From Candidatus Methanoplasma sp. (lineage in GTDB: Archaea; Thermoplasmatota; Thermoplasmata; Methanomassiliicoccales; Methanomethylophilaceae), in assembly GCA_031256955.1 (NCBI GenBank), contig JAIRPP010000010.1:1-64000 (forward strand): DNA of 64,000 bases. Direction: 5' to 3'. Every line of letters begins with the position of its first letter. The first letter of the stretch is position 1. Shown piece after piece: positions 52,363 through 60,288 of this stretch. The notes under the pieces were generated by a model. The model had not been told where the DNA came from, did no database searches, and saw only the letters and a program-made list of their open reading frames with translations. The position numbers were made by a program, and so were the translations under genes.

Positions 52363-53664
52363 ATGTGGCGCAGAATCTCCGACGACCTTCGCAGATGGAA
52401 GGAGAGCCCCCGCAGGAAGCCCCTGATAGTGAGGGGCGTGCGCCAGTGCGGCAAGACGCACTCGCTGCGCGAGTTCGGGGGCGCCGAATACGTGGACTGC
52501 GCGTACTTCAACTTCGAATCGGACCCCGATCTGCGCAAGGCGTTCGAGGCCGACCTCGACCCGCGCAGGATCGTCTCCGCCCTCTCCGCGATATCCGGCA
52601 AGCGCATATCCGAGGGGGACACGCTGATCGTGTTCGACGAGATACAGTCCTGCGGAAAGGCCTTGACTTCGCTGAAATACTTCTGCGAGGACGCGCCTGG
52701 GTACCATGTGGCGTGCGCCGGGTCCCTGCTGGGAGTCATGCTCTCCAAGCCGTCGTCCTTCCCGGTGGGCAAAGTCGACTTCATGACCATGCGCCCCATG
52801 GACTTCATGGAGTTCGCCACCGCCTGCGGCCACAGGGTGATGTGCGAGGAGATGTCCCGCGGGCTGGCGGCCGCCGGGTTCGAAGGCAGGCTCGAGCGCC
52901 TCCTGAAGGACTATTGCTTCGTGGGGGGGATGCCCGAAGCCGTGTCCGCATGGGCGGGCGGGGAGGGTGGCGAGAGGGTCAGGGAGATCCACTCCGGCAT
53001 CCTGAACAGCTACGAGGGGGACATACTCAAACACGTGCCCGCGAGCGAGATGGGGCGCGTGAGGGACGTGTGGAGATCGATACCGGAGCAGCTGGCCAAA
53101 GACAATAGGAAGTTCATGTTCGGCCACGTGAGGGAGGGGGGGAGGGCCCGCGAGCTGGCGGACGCCCTCGAGTGGCTGATAGACGCGGGGCTAGCGCACA
53201 AGGTGAAGAGCGTCTCCAGGCCGGAGCTCCCGCTGAGGATGTTCGAGGACGGCTCCAGCTTCAAGATATACGCGTGCGACGCCGGCCTGCTGGGCAGGAT
53301 GTGCAACGTGCGCTACGAGGAGCACGCCTCCGACAGGGTCCCGGAGGCCTACCGCGGCGCCTTGGCGGAGAACCTGGTCCTGACGCACATCCTGCCGATC
53401 TTCGACGACGAGGTCCACTGCTGGAGGGACGGCGCGTACGAAGTGGACTTCCTGGTGGGCCGCCGCGGGCGCGCCGTCCCCATAGAGGTGAAGTCCGGCA
53501 GGCGGAAGCGTTCTAGGAGCCTCGCCGAGTACATCGATCGCTACGATCCCGAAGTCTGCCTCATGTTCTCCCAGGACGGGTCGGGGGGAGACAGGGTCGT
53601 CTCCGCCCCGCTGTACATGGCGTGGGCGGCGGATCGGCTGATAGACGAGAAGATAGGCGGATGA
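52363..53664 (+). CDS. AAA+ ATPase, DUF4143 type (paralogue of 17806-19131)
   Basis: A 433-residue ATPase with Walker A GVRQCGKTH (25-33), Walker B DTLIVFDEIQSC and sensor CAGSLLGVML. The C-terminal region has CWRDGAYEVDFLVGRRGRAVP followed by IEVKSGRRK, the PD-(D/E)XK-like pattern. It is close to the ATPase at 17806-19131 from end to end, including the first residues (MWRR against MYRT), so they arose by duplication. The ATG is about 25 bases after the TATA box, so it is leaderless. Its two operator repeats are private. Role unknown. Confidence 0.84.
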   Translation: MWRRISDDLRRWKESPRRKPLIVRGVRQCGKTHSLREFGGAEYVDCAYFNFESDPDLRKAFEADLDPRRIVSALSAISGKRISEGDTLIVFDEIQSCGKALTSLKYFCEDAPGYHVACAGSLLGVMLSKPSSFPVGKVDFMTMRPMDFMEFATACGHRVMCEEMSRGLAAAGFEGRLERLLKDYCFVGGMPEAVSAWAGGEGGERVREIHSGILNSYEGDILKHVPASEMGRVRDVWRSIPEQLAKDNRKFMFGHVREGGRARELADALEWLIDAGLAHKVKSVSRPELPLRMFEDGSSFKIYACDAGLLGRMCNVRYEEHASDRVPEAYRGALAENLVLTHILPIFDDEVHCWRDGAYEVDFLVGRRGRAVPIEVKSGRRKRSRSLAEYIDRYDPEVCLMFSQDGSGGDRVVSAPLYMAWAADRLIDEKIGG

Positions 53665-53730
53665 CCCGCTCGGAATGCGCTTTCGAAGGGCGCCGCGACA
53701 GCGCTCGGGCGCGGGGTCCGGCGGGAGAGG

Positions 53731-53830
53731 TGCGGAGAAGGGGATTCGAACCCCTGAACCCCTGCGGGACAGGATTTCTCACCGCTAGGGTCTTAAGTCC
53801 TGCGCCTTTGTCCGGCTCGGCCATCTCCGC
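53731..53830 (-). tRNA. tRNA-Leu (anticodon TAA) with an intron
   Basis: The acceptor stem is GCGGAGA/TCTCCGC with discriminator A. The D-arm GCC/GGC, a long variable arm (TCCCGCAGGGGTT) and the T-loop TTCGAAT are clear. The anticodon stem CAGGA/TCCTG closes only after removing a 16-nt intron between positions 37 and 38. The mature RNA is 84 nt with loop CTTAAGA, anticodon TAA. CCA is not encoded. Confidence 0.93.
53776..53791 (-). other. 16-nt archaeal tRNA intron with bulge-helix-bulge
   Basis: Around the splice sites CTTA pairs with TGAG over 4 bp. Three-base bulges AGA and AAA sit on either side, with outer helix CAGGA/TCCTG and a short inner CC/GG hairpin. Cutting after the second base of each bulge excises exactly 16 nt at position 37/38, the canonical archaeal site. 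The splicing endonuclease should recognise it. Confidence 0.88.
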
Positions 53831-53935
53831 GGCTACGCCTATGGCGTGCGGATATTAATCTTGAACGGGGGGCGCGGCGGCCGCGCGGCCCCGCATGGAC
53901 AAACCGTTAATATCCGCCGGCAGATGGCTCCGCAT

Positions 53936-54607
53936 ATGGCGTACAGGATACCGGGCGAGGCCGAGATCGCGGAGGCCATCGAGGCCGTCCTCCAGAAGAG
54001 GTCCTTCGTGGACACCCAGAGCGAGTTCGCCGGCCTGGTCAGGGCCGAGCTCTCCCGCATGGGCGACTACCGGGCGAGCGACGCGCGCATAAGGCGGGTG
54101 GGCATCGATCGCGGGCTGGTCAGCCTCGCCATAGAGTACAGGGAGCCCGCCGAGAAGAGGGACCCGCCGTTCGCGTGCCCCGTGTGCGGCAACGCCCTCA
54201 GGTCGTCCATGAACTCGTCCCTCGACGGGGGGCCCGTCGAGATCGGGCGCAGATGCACCGTGTGCCCGTACTCCGCCGGGGGCGGGGCGTCCGCCCCTGG
54301 GAGGTACGCGTTCTCGCCGTCGTCCGGCCCCGCCATCCCCGACAACGTGCGCGCGGTCAGGCTCCTGGAGCGCGCCCGCGCCGACATGGCCGAGGCCTCC
54401 CGCAAGGTCGCGTCCGCGCTCAGGGGGACCCGGTTCGAGGCGGACGGCAGGAAGGCGTCGGAGGCGATAGAGGAATTGTCGTCGTCGGCCGCCGACCCGC
54501 GCAGCCTGCGCAACCTGGCGGAGGCCGTCAGGGCCCTCGACAAGGGCGATCCGGGATGGACCCGCCCGACCGCGTCGATAAAGAACGAGAACCGAAAAGA
54601 TATATGA
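53936..54607 (+). CDS. Zinc-knuckle protein of unknown function
   Basis: A 223-residue protein. An N-terminal helical region (GEAEIAEAIEAVLQKRSFVD, about 5-25, and VRAELSRMGDYRASDARIRR) looks like a winged helix. A Zn-binding part follows (CPVCGN, then RCTVCPY about 30 residues later), and a helical, Ala/Glu-rich C-terminal third. ATG at 53936 suits a leaderless mRNA behind TATA-like GTTAATATC; an ATG at 53924 is also possible. It leads a three-gene cluster with an ACT protein and a radical SAM enzyme. Confidence 0.65.
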   Translation: MAYRIPGEAEIAEAIEAVLQKRSFVDTQSEFAGLVRAELSRMGDYRASDARIRRVGIDRGLVSLAIEYREPAEKRDPPFACPVCGNALRSSMNSSLDGGPVEIGRRCTVCPYSAGGGASAPGRYAFSPSSGPAIPDNVRAVRLLERARADMAEASRKVASALRGTRFEADGRKASEAIEELSSSAADPRSLRNLAEAVRALDKGDPGWTRPTASIKNENRKDI

Positions 54608-54641
54608 CGCGACCGGATAGAGTGCGCGCAGAGGCGGTCTC

Positions 54642-55547
54642 ATGAGGAGCTGGGAGTTCACGAGGGTGGAGGGCAACAAGATAAGGATAGACGGCTGGCT
54701 GGCGGGAGTCATGGGGCTGGTCGAGGGAGGGTACATCTACAGCTCCCTGTTCAGATATCCGGAGAAGGGGCCCAAGAGGTACGAGCTCCTCCTGTCCATG
54801 TACCCGCAGGACAACTTCCGCACGCTCTCGCACATGGTCGTCTACATGGAGGACGTGCCCGGCGCCACCGTGCAGTCCGCCGAGTTCCTGGCGGGCCAGG
54901 GCGTGAACATACTCAACTCGGTGTCCCTGAACGGCATATCCGACACCACCATAATATGGAACATAATGGGCGAGATAAGCTTCGCCGGCGAGGGCGAGAT
55001 AATCAAGGAGCGGTTCGCCAGGCTGAAGGCCCAGGGGGACCCGTCCGTGTCCCTGATCAAGCACGTCAGCATAAAGCCCGCCAGCGTCGGCAGGATCTTC
55101 CGCCGGGACTCCGACGGGGTCAAGGAGGAGGTCAGGCACGGATCCCCCATAACCCTGGAGGATGGGGCGTTCGACCTGTGCCGCGAGTACGGCGACGTGC
55201 TGTCCGACGTGGACGGGACCGAGGTCATGATCACGCTGGACCCCGCGTCGTGGCTCGTGTCCGTGGTGTTCTTCAAGCAGGACACCGAGCTGGTGCAGAT
55301 CAACATGAGCATCCCGGACAGCCCCGGGGCCATAGGGGCGGCGCTCTCGTGCCTGGCGGAGGCGGACGTGAACCTGATCTCGGTGTTCTCCAAGATCGCC
55401 ATAGCGTATCAGAAGATGTCCCTGGAGGTCGTGGCGGACATAAAGAGCAGCGGGCTCTCCGACGCGGGGCTCGCGGAGCGGCTGAGGTCGCACCTCTCCG
55501 AGCAGAACGGCGTCTTCGAGCTGTCCGACCTCAAGAGGCTCAACTGA
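54642..55547 (+). CDS. ACT-domain protein of unknown function
   Basis: A 301-residue protein that seems to carry two ACT-like regulatory domains. The first (about 65-125, MVVYMEDVPGATVQSAEFLA) and the second (about 217-290, NMSIPDSPGAIGAALSCLAE) share the beta-alpha-beta pattern with the PGAxxxxxxxLA motif. There is no catalytic domain, so it is probably an amino-acid-responsive regulator or a subunit that senses a ligand. It lies 34 bases after the Zn-knuckle gene and one base before the radical SAM gene. Confidence 0.72.
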   Translation: MRSWEFTRVEGNKIRIDGWLAGVMGLVEGGYIYSSLFRYPEKGPKRYELLLSMYPQDNFRTLSHMVVYMEDVPGATVQSAEFLAGQGVNILNSVSLNGISDTTIIWNIMGEISFAGEGEIIKERFARLKAQGDPSVSLIKHVSIKPASVGRIFRRDSDGVKEEVRHGSPITLEDGAFDLCREYGDVLSDVDGTEVMITLDPASWLVSVVFFKQDTELVQINMSIPDSPGAIGAALSCLAEADVNLISVFSKIAIAYQKMSLEVVADIKSSGLSDAGLAERLRSHLSEQNGVFELSDLKRLN

Positions 55548-55548
55548 G

Positions 55549-56229
55549 ATGATCGTCGGGCTGTCCCGCTCCAGCCGCCCCTGCGTGGACGGCGGGAGCG
55601 CCCTCACGGTGTCGCTCCCCGGGTGCAACTTCAGATGCCCGTACTGCGACGGGGGTATGCCCCGCGGATGCGCGGAGGCGGACCATTCCGAGGCCGCCTC
55701 CCGCCTGAGGGCGGGCGGAGGCGGGGCGGTCGTCGTCACCGGGGGGGAGCCGACCGCCCATCTCGGGCTCCCGTCCCTGCTGAGCGACCTGAAAAACGCA
55801 GGCGCCCGCGTGATCTTGGAAACCAACGGGAGCGCGCCGCGCGTCCTGGACGACGTGATCGGGGCGATGCTGGTGGACGAGGCGCGCATGAACGTCACTC
55901 CGGGGTGGGGCGCGGGCCGCCGCGCCGCGACGGGATCCGATTCCCCCGCGTCCGCCCTGATGGAGAGCATAGACATAGCCGTCGGCGCGGGCATCCCCTG
56001 CGAGCTCGAGGTCGCGGCGGTCCCCGGGATCGCGGGGCCGGACGAGATCGAGGCGATAGCGAAGGGTGTTAGCGGGCACAGGGGCATGGCGCTGCTGCGG
56101 TTCGACCCCTCTCGCGCGTCGGACCCGCGCCTGAGGCTGGCGGAGCCGTACCCGGGAGAGGCCATGAGGCGTATGGCCGCCGTCGCCAAGAGGCACGTCC
56201 GCGACGTCAGGATCTACGGCCTTTTGTGA
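55549..56229 (+). CDS. Radical SAM protein (activating-enzyme-like)
   Basis: A 226-residue small radical SAM enzyme. LPGCNFRCPYCDGG holds the CxxxCxxC cluster site, VVVTGGEPTAHLGLPS the SAM-binding GGE and VILETNGSAPRVLDD a core strand. It resembles NrdG/PflA-type activases in size, but no glycyl-radical enzyme is beside it. The three-gene cluster with a Zn-knuckle and an ACT protein suggests a specialised role. It ends inside the convergent dehydrogenase gene with a 23-nt overlap. Confidence 0.78.
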   Translation: MIVGLSRSSRPCVDGGSALTVSLPGCNFRCPYCDGGMPRGCAEADHSEAASRLRAGGGGAVVVTGGEPTAHLGLPSLLSDLKNAGARVILETNGSAPRVLDDVIGAMLVDEARMNVTPGWGAGRRAATGSDSPASALMESIDIAVGAGIPCELEVAAVPGIAGPDEIEAIAKGVSGHRGMALLRFDPSRASDPRLRLAEPYPGEAMRRMAAVAKRHVRDVRIYGLL

Positions 56230-57601
56230 ACGTCTCGACCTTGGCGTACGCCGCGGGCTCCAGCGCGAGGGAGCTTTCGTTGACGTGGTGGAACGGCGCG
56301 TCCACCTCCTCCCTGAGCCTCTTCGCGGCCTCGCGGTCCCTGGAGAACATCCCCGCGGACAGCCCCTTCTCGGTCTCCTGCATCTCCTCTATCGCGGAGT
56401 CCAGGTCGTCGGACACCGTCACGAACAGGACGGGTATCCCCTGGTCGACGTACGACTCGTCGCCGTCCGATCCGAACGCGATCGCGGGGGCGGCGTAGAG
56501 GCCGTTCTGCATGAACTCGCCCGTCACCCTCTTCCCGCCCGACATTATGCGCCCGCGCATCCTGTCCGCGAAGGAGAGGAGCCTGTCCATCCTGTCCCCC
56601 GATATGAGGGGGCCGGCGAGCACGCCGTCATCGGCGGGGTCGCCGACGACGATCTTCCCCGCGCGGTCTGAAAGCGCCTCCACGAACTTCTTCTGGTCGC
56701 CCGCGGTGACTACGACCTTGGATGCGGAATATAGGCGCTGCCCGCTGCATGAGAACGCGGACTCCAGCACGCCCTCCGCCGCCTTCGCCGCGTCGGACGG
56801 CTTGTGGACCAGTATCGGGCTCATCCCCTTGACCTCGTTCACGAATCTCATCTCGTCGTCCACCTGCAGGAACATCATGTCCGCGAGGCGGTCCCCGCTG
56901 CCCGATGCAACGATCCCGGAGAGGCGGTCGTCCCGGGACAGCTCGGCGCAGGCCTCCCCGCGGGCGTCGACGACGACGTTGACCACTCCGCCGGGAAGCC
57001 CCGCCTTCTCGAAGATGGAGTACGCCATGAAGGCGGGGAGGGGGCAGGCGTCGGACGGGGCTACGACCGCGGCGTTGCCGGCGATCGCGGCGGCGGCCGC
57101 GTACCCCGCGGGGGACGCGAGCGGGGATTCGTGGGACGTCGCTATCCCCCATACGCCCGTCGGCTTTCCCGCCCCCTGCGCGCCCGCGACGCACTCGGAC
57201 AGGACGGACGCGAGGCGGTCCGCCTCCCTGACGGACTCCCTCTTCGTCATGCCCGTGCTCAGCAGGACGGCGGCGGCGAGCCTATACCTCTGCGCCCTCA
57301 CGGCGTCGAGGGCCCTCGCGAAGCAGGCAGCCCTCTCGGATGCGGGCGTGGAGGACCACGACGCGTACGCGGCGGCCGCGGCCTCCACGGCGAACCCCGC
57401 CGTGCCCGCGTCCGGGTCTTGGAACCTTCCGAAGGAGATGGTTGAATCGATGGGGCTGCGGACCTCGAAGTCCCTTCCCGAGGCCACCTTCATGCCCCCT
57501 ATGTGCGAGGGGTAGTCCCTCTTCTCCGATCCGAGCAAGGCGTGCAGCGCCTCCATGAACCTCTCGTCGTCATACCCCGCGCGATCGACTGTCCCGCTCA
57601 T
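56207..57601 (-). CDS. Aldehyde dehydrogenase homologue with altered active site
   Basis: A 464-residue ALDH-fold protein. The catalytic Cys is kept (Cys285 in FSCSGQRLYSASKVV) and the general-base Glu is kept (Glu256 in FVNEVKGMSPILV). But the oxyanion Asn of the usual PWNFP block falls on Glu158 (SHESPLASPAG), and the NAD-contacting Lys of VLKPSE falls on Ala181 (VVAPSDACPLP). Substrate, and even activity, are uncertain. Homology is strongest to proline- and succinate-semialdehyde-type ALDHs. It is convergent with the radical SAM gene. Confidence 0.78.
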   Translation of the reverse strand: MSGTVDRAGYDDERFMEALHALLGSEKRDYPSHIGGMKVASGRDFEVRSPIDSTISFGRFQDPDAGTAGFAVEAAAAAYASWSSTPASERAACFARALDAVRAQRYRLAAAVLLSTGMTKRESVREADRLASVLSECVAGAQGAGKPTGVWGIATSHESPLASPAGYAAAAAIAGNAAVVAPSDACPLPAFMAYSIFEKAGLPGGVVNVVVDARGEACAELSRDDRLSGIVASGSGDRLADMMFLQVDDEMRFVNEVKGMSPILVHKPSDAAKAAEGVLESAFSCSGQRLYSASKVVVTAGDQKKFVEALSDRAGKIVVGDPADDGVLAGPLISGDRMDRLLSFADRMRGRIMSGGKRVTGEFMQNGLYAAPAIAFGSDGDESYVDQGIPVLFVTVSDDLDSAIEEMQETEKGLSAGMFSRDREAAKRLREEVDAPFHHVNESSLALEPAAYAKVETFTKGRRS

Positions 57602-57728
57602 GCGCGGGCATCGCCGGAGGATATGTTAACCTTTCCCAAAAGCGCGCCGCGCTAGGGGGTCCGCTCCGGCGCGGAGGCCGCCGCCCATCATCAATCGTTA
57701 TATAGGGCGAATACATAGCCGGCAGAAA

Positions 57729-57801
57729 GGGCCTGTGGTCTAGGGGTTATGACGTCGCCTTCACACGGCGAAGGTCGCCGGTTCAAATCCGGCCGGGCCC
57801 A
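57729..57801 (+). tRNA. tRNA-Val (anticodon CAC)
   Basis: The acceptor stem is GGGCCTG/CGGGCCC with discriminator A. The anticodon stem TCGCC/GGCGA encloses loop TTCACAC, giving anticodon CAC. The T-arm is GCCGG-TTCAAAT-CCGGC. CCA is not encoded (the next bases are CTG). No intron. Confidence 0.93.
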
Positions 57802-58203
57802 CTGAAACGCTTCTCGTTCTCCATCGCGCCGCCGCCGCGGCTCCGCCCGCCGGGGCCTCCTCCGATCGCCCTCGAATCGCGCCTATCGCCCCGCCCGCTG
57901 CCCCCCTCTCGGATCCTCTAAATTATGTTAAGTCATATCAAGTCAATTTTGAATAGATATGTTTGATACTATGAGGGACTATACTAAAAAGTGCATATCC
58001 AGATAACATCAAAAGCATACGTCGTTCGAAGTGAAATGAAAACGCTTTAATATGGAGAAAACGAAAAGGGAATTGGGCGTATGTTTCCCCCTTGAATATA
58101 CGCCCACACTCCTTCTCAACCGGTCTCTTGCGTCGCGGACGCTGTCTCGCGTCGCGTTTTCTCGAAGATGGCGTCGTGCGCGGATCTCGAATGCGGGATG
58201 TGG
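57802..58203. other. 400-base gap between tRNA genes, possible structured RNA
   Basis: No convincing protein gene is visible. The left 120 bases are GC-rich and the middle (about 57915-58060) is strikingly AT-rich. A TATA-like CTTTAATA (58046-58053) predicts a plus-strand transcript starting near 58073, exactly where a perfect stem TGGGCGTAT/ATACGCCCA (58075-58083 and 58099-58107) with a 15-nt loop begins. A second small hairpin (GCGTC/GACGC, about 58131-58143) follows. A non-coding RNA is possible but not proven. Confidence 0.35.
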
Positions 58204-58276
58204 TGGACCCGGCCGGATTTGAACCGGCGGCCTGCGCCTTGTAAGGGCGCCGTCATAACCCCTAGACCACGGGTCC
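58204..58276 (-). tRNA. tRNA-Val (anticodon TAC)
   Basis: The acceptor stem is GGACCCG/CGGGTCC with discriminator A. The anticodon stem GCGCC/GGCGC encloses loop CTTACAA, giving anticodon TAC. The D-arm and T-arm are nearly identical to those of the CAC isoacceptor at 57729. The three bases beyond the 3' end (58203-58201) spell CCA, so this tRNA alone in the window has an encoded CCA. No intron. A TATA-like element lies at about 58290-58302 on the minus strand. Confidence 0.93.
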
Positions 58277-58385
58277 GCTCCGTCCCCCATTATGGAGAGA
58301 TTATAAAACATCAGCGGCGGACGGGCGCCCCGCCCCCCGTTTCTCAAGAAAAATATAATAACGATCCGCGCATCCCTCATCTAAA

Positions 58386-58457
58386 GCGATCGTAGTCCAG
58401 CGGTTAAGACGGGGGCTTCCCAAGCCTCTGACCCGGGTTCGATTCCCGGCGATCGCA
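58386..58457 (+). tRNA. tRNA-Gly (anticodon CCC)
   Basis: The acceptor stem is GCGATCG/CGATCGC with discriminator A. The anticodon stem GGGGC/GCCTC (one G-U pair) encloses loop TTCCCAA, giving anticodon CCC. The T-arm is CCGGG-TTCGATT-CCCGG. CCA is not encoded. TATA-like AATATAATAA lies about 30 bases upstream. Confidence 0.92.
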
Positions 58458-58569
58458 CTCCAACATCCCATCTTTCTGCCATCCCCGCATCCGGAGGCCG
58501 TCCCGTTTCCCGCGCCGCGGCCTTATTGAAAGTATAATATGGGCCGCGGGCTATGTATCGGCGATAGAC

Positions 58570-59598
58570 ATGTTGGAGATCGACAGCTCGAAGGGAGAGG
58601 GGGGCGGACAGATGGTCCGGACCTCGGTCGCGCTGTCCGCCGTCACGGGCATCCCCACGAAGCTCATCCGGATCCGGGAGAACCGCCCCACGAACGGGCT
58701 GTCGCGCCAGCACACCGCGGCCATCAGCGCCGTCGCATCCATGACGGGATCGAAGGTCGAGGGGAACGTGCCCGGGTCCAGCGAGCTCGTGTTCGAGCCG
58801 GGGAGGGAGCAGGCGGGCAGGCTCGAGATAGACATAGGCACCGCCGGGAGCATAAGCCTCGTCCTCCAGGCGGTCCTCCTGGCCGCGAGGAACCACAGGG
58901 AGAGGCTCACCTTGGACATAAAGGGGGGGACCAACGTCCTCTGGGCGCCCCCGCTCGATTCTTACGACATGGCCCTGTTCCCCCTCATGAGGAGGATGGG
59001 CATCAACGCGGAGGTGGAGATAGTGTCCCGGGGGTTCTACCCCATAGGGGGCGGGCGCGCGGTTGCGACCCTGGACCCCATAGGGGACATAGCCCCCCTG
59101 GAGATCGCCGACCTCGGCAGGCTGAAGAGGATCCGCGGCAGGTGCTTCGCGCAGCACCTCCCCGAGAGAGTGGAGAGGGACATGGTCGGGGCGTGCGAGA
59201 AGGCGATGAAGGGGTACGGCCTGGAGATGGAGGTCCAGAACGGCAAGGGCGATTCGAGGGGCGCGGGGATAGTGCTCGCCGCGGAATACGAGAACGGGAT
59301 CATCTCGAGCAACGTCCTGACGTCCAAGGGCAGGTCCGCGGAACAGTCGGGGATAGACGTGGCCAACGACCTCCTGCAGGAGATGAACGCGGGGTCCACC
59401 ATCGACGTGCACACCGCGGACCAGATAATCCCCTATATGGCGATGGCCCGCGGCAAGAGCAGCTTCGTGGTCTCCAGGATCAGCAAGCACCTCCTGAGTC
59501 AGATGGACACCCTCGAATCCTTCCTCGACGTGAGGTTCGGGGTCGAGCGCAAGAAGGACGGGTACCACTTCACCGTCTCCCCGGGGGGGGCGCAGTGA
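58570..59598 (+). CDS. rtcA: RNA 3'-terminal phosphate cyclase
   Basis: A 342-residue enzyme that converts an RNA 3'-phosphate to the 2',3'-cyclic form. SSKGEGGGQMVRTSVALSA is the N-terminal nucleotide-binding block, RPTNGLSRQHTAAI and PGSSELVFEPG are family blocks, and DVHTADQIIPYMAM near the end carries the conserved catalytic His. The ATG follows TATA-like AAGTATAATATGG. The stop overlaps the next gene (GTGA), an unexpected partner because that is a riboflavin-pathway reductase. Confidence 0.92.
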   Translation: MLEIDSSKGEGGGQMVRTSVALSAVTGIPTKLIRIRENRPTNGLSRQHTAAISAVASMTGSKVEGNVPGSSELVFEPGREQAGRLEIDIGTAGSISLVLQAVLLAARNHRERLTLDIKGGTNVLWAPPLDSYDMALFPLMRRMGINAEVEIVSRGFYPIGGGRAVATLDPIGDIAPLEIADLGRLKRIRGRCFAQHLPERVERDMVGACEKAMKGYGLEMEVQNGKGDSRGAGIVLAAEYENGIISSNVLTSKGRSAEQSGIDVANDLLQEMNAGSTIDVHTADQIIPYMAMARGKSSFVVSRISKHLLSQMDTLESFLDVRFGVERKKDGYHFTVSPGGAQ

Positions 59599-60233
59599 GG
59601 CCGTTCGTGCACGTCAACTGCGCCATGTCCGCCGACGGCAAGATCGCCGGGGAGGACAGGAGGCAGGTCAGGATATCCTCCGAGGAGGACATGGCGCGGG
59701 TCATGGGGCTCCGCAGGGATCTCGATGCCATCCTGGTGGGGGTGGGCACGGTCATAGCCGACGACCCCCGTCTCACCGTCAAGGGGCTGGACTACGATTC
59801 GAACCCCGTCAGGATAGTGCTGGACCCCGACGGCAGGACCCCGGATTCGGCGCGGGTCCTAGACGAGGCGGCGCCTACGATAATGGTCACGTCCGCATCG
59901 TGCGAGCGGGAATGGGACTGCGAGGAGACCATAAGGTCCAGCCGGCCCGGGTCCCGCATAGACCTGGCGGAGGTCCTCGAGGAGCTGTGCGAGGAGATAG
60001 GGATAGAGAGCGTCCTCGTGGAGGGCGGGGGGGAGACCATAGCGTCCTTCTTCAGGGAGGGGCTGGTGGACCGGTACACCGTGTTCGTCGGGGGCCTCCT
60101 CATAGGCGGGAGGCGTGCCCCCACCCCCGCGGGCGGGGACGGATGGATAGCGGAGTCGGGGATCAGGCTGCGGCTTAAGGGCGCGGAGGCCCTCGGCAAC
60201 GGCGCCGTCCTGACGTTCGAGCCCGAGGGATGA
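59595..60233 (+). CDS. Diaminohydroxyphosphoribosylaminopyrimidine reductase (archaeal riboflavin pathway)
   Basis: A 212-residue NADPH reductase of the RibD C-terminal/MJ0671 type. VHVNCAMSADGKIAGEDRR is the dihydrofolate-reductase-like entry, DAILVGVGTVIADDP and PVRIVLDPDGRTP bind NADPH and substrate, VLVEGGGETIASFF is the GGG loop. It reduces the ribosyl side chain in riboflavin and F420 precursor synthesis. The GTG start overlaps the rtcA stop. No deaminase domain is attached, as expected in archaea. Confidence 0.87.
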   Translation: MRPFVHVNCAMSADGKIAGEDRRQVRISSEEDMARVMGLRRDLDAILVGVGTVIADDPRLTVKGLDYDSNPVRIVLDPDGRTPDSARVLDEAAPTIMVTSASCEREWDCEETIRSSRPGSRIDLAEVLEELCEEIGIESVLVEGGGETIASFFREGLVDRYTVFVGGLLIGGRRAPTPAGGDGWIAESGIRLRLKGAEALGNGAVLTFEPEG

Positions 60234-60288
60234 CGGCGGGGCGTCCGCTAATGGCTTAAATCTAAACCGCCTGCCTCGCAGCGGAGAG

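Noticed and set aside
58009-58380. A 123-codon protein gene on the minus strand across tRNA-Val
   Set aside because: It overlaps a clear tRNA gene, and its translation shows no hydrophobic core or motif.
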